Source: Psychrobacter sp. (GTDB taxonomy: Bacteria; Pseudomonadota; Gammaproteobacteria; Pseudomonadales; Moraxellaceae). Taken from it: 5,208 nt of DNA. Made by a program: the position numbers and the translations under genes. Each line of letters begins with the position of its first letter. The stretch's first letter is position 1. Below the pieces are notes generated by a model. The model did no database searches, was not told where the DNA came from, and worked only from the letters and a program-made list of their open reading frames with translations. Location: contig JARIEH010000274.1 in NCBI GenBank assembly GCA_029256865.1, positions 1 through 5,208 of the forward strand, given 5' to 3'. Of the stretch, positions 1-5,208 are shown in pieces.

Positions 1-3
1 CAT
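1..3 (-). CDS. Probable start codon of the next gene (ispD expected), cut by the window edge
   Basis: Only one codon is visible. The ftsB stop codon TAA (5 to 3) shares its last A with an ATG read at 3 to 1, giving the TAATG overlap typical of translationally coupled genes. In many gammaproteobacteria ftsB is followed directly by ispD (2-C-methyl-D-erythritol 4-phosphate cytidylyltransferase, non-mevalonate isoprenoid pathway). The identity is inferred from this conserved order and not from coding sequence. Confidence 0.35.
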
Positions 4-311
4 TAATCACGACTGTGCGTTGTGGGTGCAGTGGATACTTGTACAAAAGTCTCATTGGGTTTAATCAACCCTAAGTCTAAGCGGGCATGCTCTTCTACTG
101 CCTCAAGGCCGTTTTTTAGATCTTGAACATCAGCACGCAACAGATCATTTGCGGAAACTTGGTTATCATTTAAGCGCTGCTGTTCTTCAATTTCGGTTAG
201 CAAGTCATTATGCTCGAAACGGCCATTTTCACCCAACCAATACTGGTATTGCAGTCCTAACAGCACGGCAACGGCTAGAGCAAGTAGCATAAACTGGCTA
301 AGATATTTCAT
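3..311 (-). CDS. ftsB: Cell division protein FtsB (DivIC-like septum formation initiator)
   Basis: FtsB is a small bitopic inner-membrane protein that joins FtsL and FtsQ in the divisome and helps activate septal peptidoglycan synthesis. This reading gives 102 residues, close to the 103 of E. coli FtsB. A short cytoplasmic N-terminus is followed by one membrane helix (about residues 5-22), a charged Glu/Gln/Leu-rich probable coiled coil (about 33-75), and the conserved C-terminal block EHARLDLGLIKPNETF (about 74-89), which matches the FtsB family pattern ending in KPGETF. I chose the ATG at 311 (MKYLSQF) because it gives the normal family length. An in-frame ATG at 368 would add 19 hydrophobic residues and has no better ribosome binding site. 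Neither start has a visible Shine-Dalgarno sequence: the mRNA upstream of 311 is U-rich and made of 13-bp tandem repeats. The gene lies 137 bp downstream of eno, and its stop overlaps the next ATG. Confidence 0.93.
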   Translation of the reverse strand: MKYLSQFMLLALAVAVLLGLQYQYWLGENGRFEHNDLLTEIEEQQRLNDNQVSANDLLRADVQDLKNGLEAVEEHARLDLGLIKPNETFVQVSTAPTTHSRD

Positions 312-348
312 AAGATAACAATATAAGATAAGAACATAAGATAAAAAC
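310..348. repeat. Three 13-bp tandem repeats at the ftsB translation start
   Basis: The 9-mer ATAAGATAA occurs exactly at 310-318, 323-331 and 336-344, a period of exactly 13 bp. The full units are ATAAGATAACAAT, ATAAGATAAGAAC and ATAAGATAAAAAC, differing only in the last four bases. The leftmost unit overlaps the ftsB start codon. On the transcribed strand the units are U-rich and supply TATCTT, a weak -10-like hexamer, three times; one of these (325-330) is 17 bp from a TTGGCG at 348-353. The array occupies the space where a ribosome binding site would normally be. Confidence 0.9.
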
Positions 349-375
349 GCCAAACGGGATAAAGACATTAAAATG

Positions 376-426
376 AAAAAAAATTAAGCCTACTAGGCAA
401 TATATAAGCCATCCTATATTGCCTAG
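376..426 (-). terminator. Inverted repeat with downstream T-tract between eno and ftsB
   Basis: The arms CTAGGCAATATA (393-404) and TATATTGCCTAG (415-426) are a perfect 12-bp inverted repeat around a 10-nt loop. Read on the minus strand, the hairpin begins 22 nt after the eno stop and is followed, after 9 nt, by eight T residues (383 to 376). The 9-nt gap is long for an intrinsic terminator. A short alternative hairpin, GCCTA/TAGGC (398 to 388), sits nearer the T-tract but uses part of the long stem, so only one can form. It may act as a partial eno terminator, an attenuator before ftsB, or an mRNA 3'-end stabiliser. The repeat is certain; the function is inferred. Confidence 0.5.
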
Positions 427-448
427 CTTTGGCTATCAGCTCAACTTA

Positions 449-2099
<1,651 letters not shown>

Positions 2100-4451
2100 T
2101 CACTGACCATTGGCTAAATTTTGAGTCTCAGCGGTCGGTTTAGATACTGTATTTTCTAACTCAACCGCCGTCTTGAATCGCGTTAAGCGCAGTGCGTTCA
2201 TCAATACTGAGATAGAGCTAAGCGCCATGGCTGCTGCTGCAATCATGGGATTCAAAAAGCCAAAGGCAGCAAGCGGAATACCGATACAGTTATATATAAA
2301 GGCAAAAAACAAGTTTTGCTTAATATTACGCAAGGTGGCATTAGCAATTTTTTGCGCGGCATCAATATGCATCAGCGACTCACCCATCAAGCGGGCAGAG
2401 GCACTATGTTGTGCCACATCCGTTCCCTCAAACATCGCAAAGCTGGCATCGGCAGTTGCCATCGCTGGCGCATCATTGACACCATCGCCCGCCATCGCCA
2501 CTTTATGACCTGCCGTTTGCAAAACGGCTATTTGGCTGGCTTTATCGCGTGGACTCATCCTACCGTAAGCGGCTTTGATACCTAACTGCCCTGCCACATG
2601 GTCAACGACCGATTGTTTGTCACCACTCATCAAGATGACATTGATACCAGCATCTTGTAATGCCGTAATGGCTTGCGGTGTATCGGTCTTTAAGTCATCC
2701 GCTAAGGCAAAAGCGCCTAATGGCTCATCATTAATACTAATCGCAACCGTACTAGCGATCTGCCATACTTTTGGCATCAGCTTCGGCAGTGTCAAACTAG
2801 CAAACTCTGCTGTACCAACTTTCACGGTGCCAAGTCCCTCAATGTTTGCTTCAATACCAGCACCTTTAACCACGCTAATATCACTGACAGGCAGTAGCGG
2901 TAAGCCACGATCTTTTGCCGCATTAATAAGGGCAGTGGCAAGCGGATGACTGGCATGGACTTCGACACTGGCAGCAATCTGCAGCACATCATCGGCTGCA
3001 AGCGATTTATCAACCATCACCTCACCTACAATAGTGGGCCTACCGATGGTTAATGTGCCTGTTTTATCGAGTACAACGGTGTCAATATCACCTGCTGCTT
3101 CAAGACTTTGGGCATCCTTAAACCAGACACCATGACGCGCTGCCACACCCATACCAGCCATAATAGCGGCAGGCGTCGCGAGACCAAGCGCGCAGGGACA
3201 GGCTATCACCAATACAGAGACTGAATGCATCAATGCCGTACTGACAGTACCCGTTATCCACCACGTCACGATGAAGGTAACAATAGAGATAGTAACGACA
3301 ACAGGAACGAATACGGCCGTCACTCTATCTGCTAGACGTGCCAAATTAGATTTTGAGCCTTGTGCATCGCTCAGTGCTTTTACCATATCCCCAAGCTTGG
3401 TATCACTGCCTTTGGCATTTACACGGTATAGTAGGCTGCCATTCTCGACTAACGCCCCCGCTAATAACTCATCGCCTTGTTCTTTTTTGAGTGGTACTGA
3501 TTCCCCTGTTAAGTGGCTCTCTACACACCAACCACTGCCCTCGATAACGGTACCATCTGTCGCCACCCGACTGCCTTGCTTGGCACGTAAGACATCACCG
3601 ACCTGTACGTCTTTGAGTGCGACATTATGGAAATCACCGTTTGGCTGCTGCTGCTCGACTTCGTCTGGCGTCAATGACAATAAAAGATCAATACTATTTA
3701 AGCTGTGTTTTTTGGTACGCTCTTCCAAGTACTTACCAGTACGGACAAAGGCAATCACCATTACCCCGGCTTCAAAATAAACAGGAGGACCATGCCCACC
3801 TGCATGAGAGCTTTGCAATAGACTGTTTAAAGTGCCATCGCCATGCGTCAACCAGAGATAGGTCGAATACGCCCAAATCGTCACCGTACCGATGACCACC
3901 AAGACATCCATATTGGCAAGACCGCCTTTTATCGATGCCCACGCGCTTTTATAAAATGGCAATGCCAAACCAAACTGTACAATCGTCGCTAAAATAAACT
4001 GGATCCAAACAGGTGGCATCCATGCCATACCTTGTCCAATTAGCATGCCTGCCATACCAATCAAAAATGGCACCAAACAAATCCACAAGCCTATCAAACG
4101 CCACGGGTACTCAGTGGCTGCATCCTTGTCAGTCTGCGCAAATAAATCTTCACCTGCCTGCAAGTTGGCGACAAAACCCGTTTTGTTTACCCACTCAGTG
4201 ATTTCTTCGGGTGTGGTCCGCGTTGAATCATAGTCGACATTGGCCGTTTCACCTGCGAAGTTGACGTTGATTTGATGAATGGCAGATTTTTTATTCAGTA
4301 CTTTTTCGATTCGTGAGGCACACGCCTGACACGTCATCCCATCAATCGCCAGTTGCAGATGCGCACGCTCAGGCTGCAACTGGATATTCTCTTGAATATG
4401 CGTATTGACCTCATAAGATGAATCAGTATCGTTGTGGATAGTATTATTCAT
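2100..4451 (-). CDS. copA: Cu(+)-exporting P-type ATPase (P1B-1), CopA type
   Basis: This inner-membrane pump uses ATP to move Cu(+), and usually Ag(+), out of the cytoplasm. The 783 residues contain a single N-terminal HMA domain (about 32-96) with GMTCQAC (Cys41, Cys44), then eight probable membrane helices near 118-138, 147-166, 182-201, 223-240, 376-398, 404-428, 713-733 and 735-755. The actuator domain has TGES (315-318). Helix 6 has the metal-transit CPC (418-420). The P-domain has DKTGT with phosphorylated Asp462, the N-domain HP (502-503), and the hinge GDGVND (655-660). Helix 7 fits N-x6-YN-x4-P (Asn713, Tyr720, Asn721, Pro726) and helix 8 fits M-x2-SS (Met742, Ser745, Ser746), the pattern that specifies Cu(+). 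The ATG at 4451 is the only reasonable start: an in-frame TGA lies just upstream and the next Met falls inside GMTC. Its ribosome binding site is weak (CGAG). E. coli CopA has two HMA domains; this one has one plus a roughly 30-residue polar N-terminal tail. Confidence 0.97.
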   Translation of the reverse strand: MNNTIHNDTDSSYEVNTHIQENIQLQPERAHLQLAIDGMTCQACASRIEKVLNKKSAIHQINVNFAGETANVDYDSTRTTPEEITEWVNKTGFVANLQAGEDLFAQTDKDAATEYPWRLIGLWICLVPFLIGMAGMLIGQGMAWMPPVWIQFILATIVQFGLALPFYKSAWASIKGGLANMDVLVVIGTVTIWAYSTYLWLTHGDGTLNSLLQSSHAGGHGPPVYFEAGVMVIAFVRTGKYLEERTKKHSLNSIDLLLSLTPDEVEQQQPNGDFHNVALKDVQVGDVLRAKQGSRVATDGTVIEGSGWCVESHLTGESVPLKKEQGDELLAGALVENGSLLYRVNAKGSDTKLGDMVKALSDAQGSKSNLARLADRVTAVFVPVVVTISIVTFIVTWWITGTVSTALMHSVSVLVIACPCALGLATPAAIMAGMGVAARHGVWFKDAQSLEAAGDIDTVVLDKTGTLTIGRPTIVGEVMVDKSLAADDVLQIAASVEVHASHPLATALINAAKDRGLPLLPVSDISVVKGAGIEANIEGLGTVKVGTAEFASLTLPKLMPKVWQIASTVAISINDEPLGAFALADDLKTDTPQAITALQDAGINVILMSGDKQSVVDHVAGQLGIKAAYGRMSPRDKASQIAVLQTAGHKVAMAGDGVNDAPAMATADASFAMFEGTDVAQHSASARLMGESLMHIDAAQKIANATLRNIKQNLFFAFIYNCIGIPLAAFGFLNPMIAAAAMALSSISVLMNALRLTRFKTAVELENTVSKPTAETQNLANGQ

Positions 4452-4503
4452 AAATAGAACTCGTCATGGTATCTATAGTCTCAAACAAACTCTAAGAATA
4501 TAA

Positions 4504-4513
4504 AGACATGTCT
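4504..4513. repeat. Perfect 10-bp palindrome upstream of copA
   Basis: AGACATGTCT is a perfect palindrome 53-62 bp upstream of the copA ATG, between the leader hairpin and the gene. It could be an operator for a dimeric regulator. It does not match the CopY box (ACA-NN-TGT) or the CueR dyad that I know. A palindrome of this length can occur by chance in an AT-rich spacer. Confidence 0.3.
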
Positions 4514-4535
4514 GTGGATGAAAGCGCAATACATT

Positions 4536-4603
4536 AAAAAATGCCGATGTCGCCTATATATTGAGCTGAAAGCACGTTTTTCAAGATAGTAAGCTTTCGG
4601 CAC
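4536..4603 (-). ncRNA. Candidate structured leader/attenuator or small RNA upstream of copA
   Basis: Read on the minus strand, TGCCGA (4602 to 4597) is complementary to TCGGCA (4547 to 4542), and the second arm is followed at once by six T residues (4541 to 4536), as in an intrinsic terminator. Between the arms a second pair, GAAAGC (4598 to 4593) with GCTTTC (4573 to 4568), can extend or nest in the structure; the two stems share two bases. A TATAAT at 4614 to 4609 puts the expected transcription start at about 4603, right at the first arm. The RNA would be about 65-70 nt if it ends at the T-tract, or would form the first part of a copA leader of about 150 nt if polymerase reads through. I do not recognise a known riboswitch family. 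The sequence elements are seen; the function is inferred. Confidence 0.4.
4555..4584 (-). promoter_or_regulatory. Second candidate copA promoter, inside the leader
   Basis: TTGAAA (4584 to 4579) and TATATA (4560 to 4555) are separated by 18 bp; the -35 matches five of six consensus bases and the -10 four of six. A start near 4548 would give RNA that lacks the first arm of the leader stem and so could not form the outer terminator stem. A short dyad, TGAAA (4567-4571) with TTTCA (4579-4583), lies between and over the -35. It is off-centre compared with the usual MerR/CueR arrangement, so I do not call it a CueR site. Confidence 0.3.
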
Positions 4604-4608
4604 CTATC

Positions 4609-4637
4609 ATTATAGTTTATTTTATAATGTTTTTTAA
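4609..4637 (-). promoter_or_regulatory. Candidate sigma-70 promoter for the copA leader
   Basis: TTAAAA (4637 to 4632) and a perfect TATAAT (4614 to 4609) are spaced by 17 bp, reading toward copA. The promoter lies just downstream of the copZ terminator, so copA has its own transcription entry point and need not depend on copZ read-through. The surrounding 60 bp are very AT-rich, which makes chance matches more likely and lowers confidence. Confidence 0.5.
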
Positions 4638-4659
4638 TAAAGAAAATAGATACCAATCA

Positions 4660-4696
4660 TATTAAAAAACCAGCCATCGCGGCTGGTTTTTTAATA
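4660..4696 (-). terminator. Intrinsic terminator of copZ, symmetric and possibly bidirectional
   Basis: A perfect 16-bp inverted repeat (arms 4660-4675 and 4681-4696) surrounds a 5-nt loop. The GC-rich core is CCAGCC/GGCTGG, flanked by six A residues on one side and six T residues on the other. It begins 13 nt past the copZ stop codon. Because the A and T tracts are symmetric it could stop RNA polymerase from either direction. It separates the copZ unit from copA. Confidence 0.93.
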
Positions 4697-4709
4697 AAAA
4701 TACTGGTGC

Positions 4710-4934
4710 TTAGGCATTCGCAACCGTCGCATCAAAGCCAGCATCGTCGATAGCTTGAGCGATTTTTTCTGCGCTTGTCAGGCTGTCATCAAAAGTAACC
4801 GTGGCTTGATTATCAGCAAGCTCAACTGTCATAGTGTCTAAGCCTTCGATGTCAGCAGTGGCATTGTGAACACTTTGGACACAGCCACCACAGGTCATGC
4901 CTTGAATATTAATAATACGTGTTTGATTTGCCAT
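4710..4934 (-). CDS. copZ: CopZ-type copper chaperone (single HMA domain)
   Basis: This small cytosolic protein is expected to bind Cu(+) and pass it to the HMA domain or the entry site of CopA. Its 74 residues form one HMA domain (about 5-70, expected beta-alpha-beta-beta-alpha-beta fold) with the metal motif GMTCGGC (12-18; ligands Cys15 and Cys18) and the late AGF (about 65-67) found in the loop near the metal site. The protein is rich in Asp and Glu and has no signal peptide or membrane helix, as expected for a soluble chaperone. I chose the start at 4934 because TAAGGAG lies 6 nt before it; an in-frame ATG at 5090 would add 52 unrelated residues overlapping the previous gene in another frame. 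The gene follows the partial HMA-like gene by 103 bp and ends at a strong terminator. The symbol follows common usage; merP-like proteins share the fold, but the adjoining Cu(+)-ATPase favours copper. Confidence 0.93.
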   Translation of the reverse strand: MANQTRIINIQGMTCGGCVQSVHNATADIEGLDTMTVELADNQATVTFDDSLTSAEKIAQAIDDAGFDATVANA

Positions 4935-5037
4935 ATTTGGCTCCTTATTGTGGGTGATTAGGTTGATTGAATTAATAAAAGTTGTGACTGACAGGCAGTG
5001 TTTATTTATTTCAGCAGTTATTAGATTGCTATCATAG

Positions 5038-5208
5038 TTACCTGTTATCAGGGTTTTGCGGTGCATCGACTGGAAACGGCTGAGTGACATAATCTACCAT
5101 ACTAATGGCGGCAGTCAGAGCATGGATACTGGTATCTGTATCCTCATAACGTACGGTGGCAACGTTATTAGCAGGATCAAGCTCAATAGCGGTCACACCT
5201 GTGATGTT
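5038..5208 (-). CDS. C-terminal part of a probable HMA-domain protein, N-terminus outside the window
   Basis: An open frame enters from the right edge and ends at TAA (5040 to 5038), giving 56 residues. The portion GVTAIELDPANNVATVRYED, followed by TDTSIHALTAAISMVDYVTQ, matches the second half of an HMA domain: a beta hairpin with an alternating hydrophobic pattern, the 'TVRYED' strand, an 'aI' helix, and a final strand after a DY in place of the usual GY/GF. A proline- and asparagine-rich tail (PFPVDAPQNPDNR) follows the domain. The CxxC metal motif would lie upstream of the window, so metal binding cannot be confirmed. It could be a second CopZ-like chaperone or the last domain of a larger protein. 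The 103 bp to copZ and the shared strand suggest a common copper-related role. Confidence 0.72.
   Translation of the reverse strand, partial: NITGVTAIELDPANNVATVRYEDTDTSIHALTAAISMVDYVTQPFPVDAPQNPDNR

Noticed and set aside
312..368. A 19-residue N-terminal extension of FtsB from the ATG at 368
   Set aside because: It adds a second hydrophobic stretch not seen in the family, has no ribosome binding site, and runs through the tandem repeats. The 102-residue form matches the normal FtsB length.
2822..3013. Minus-strand 63-codon open frame inside copA
   Set aside because: It is a different reading frame within the copA N-domain region with no protein family features.
3271..3780. Plus-strand open frame of 169 codons, plus smaller ones at 2173-2949 and 3617-4233
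   Set aside because: All are antisense to copA, whose motifs are intact over the whole span. Their translations are low-complexity Ser/Thr/Pro-rich shadows.
4479..4493. Mirror repeat as a possible triplex (H-DNA) element
   Set aside because: The tract is not homopurine/homopyrimidine, so triplex formation is not expected.
4555..4585. CueR/MerR-type operator upstream of copA
   Set aside because: There is no ACCTTCC-type dyad. The spacer is 18 bp and not 19-20, and the small dyad is off-centre over the -35. The evidence is insufficient to name the regulator.
5041..5052. CCTG-TTAT-CAGG hairpin at the end of the partial HMA-like gene as a terminator
   Set aside because: The stem is only 4 bp, lies within the coding region, and has no T-tract after it on the minus strand.
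4935..5090. A 52-residue N-terminal extension of CopZ from the ATG at 5090
   Set aside because: An ideal TAAGGAG lies 6 nt before the ATG at 4934. The extension has no family similarity and overlaps the previous gene in another frame.

Overview
The window looks like a chromosomal segment from a Moraxellaceae gammaproteobacterium, most probably Psychrobacter. The enolase reads like Psychrobacter enolases I remember, including the N-terminal extension starting MYAEE. The moderately AT-rich composition and the eno-ftsB order, with a probable ispD start at the edge, fit the same group. This assignment rests on recognition, not on a search. Every gene I can support is on the minus strand, so transcription runs from the right end to the left end.

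Right part (5208 to 2100): a copper-handling cluster. It opens with the C-terminal 56 codons of a protein that resembles a heavy-metal-associated (HMA) fold and whose N-terminus lies outside the window. Next comes a complete 74-residue CopZ-type copper chaperone with an ideal ribosome binding site, closed by a strong 16-bp hairpin terminator. After a 258-bp regulatory gap comes a complete Cu(+)-exporting P1B-1 ATPase (CopA) of 783 residues with all its signature motifs. The expected division of labour is that the small HMA protein(s) bind cytosolic Cu(+) and CopA pumps it out of the cytoplasm. No copper-responsive regulator gene (cueR or copR type) is inside the window.

Left part (2099 to 1): housekeeping genes. 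A 334-bp gap without genes precedes enolase (eno, glycolysis). A 137-bp gap then leads to ftsB (divisome), whose stop codon overlaps an ATG at the window edge. That ATG is probably the start of ispD, the usual neighbour of ftsB in gammaproteobacteria.

The most interesting non-coding signals are three. First, the copA upstream region has a promoter with a perfect TATAAT. The predicted RNA would begin at one arm of an outer stem whose other arm is followed at once by six U residues, so it could be an attenuator leader or a stand-alone small RNA of about 65-70 nt. Second, an array of three 13-bp tandem repeats occupies the place where the ftsB ribosome binding site should be. Third, a perfect 12-bp inverted repeat with a competing short hairpin lies between eno and ftsB. 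I see no tRNA, rRNA, CRISPR array, insertion sequence or phage gene.
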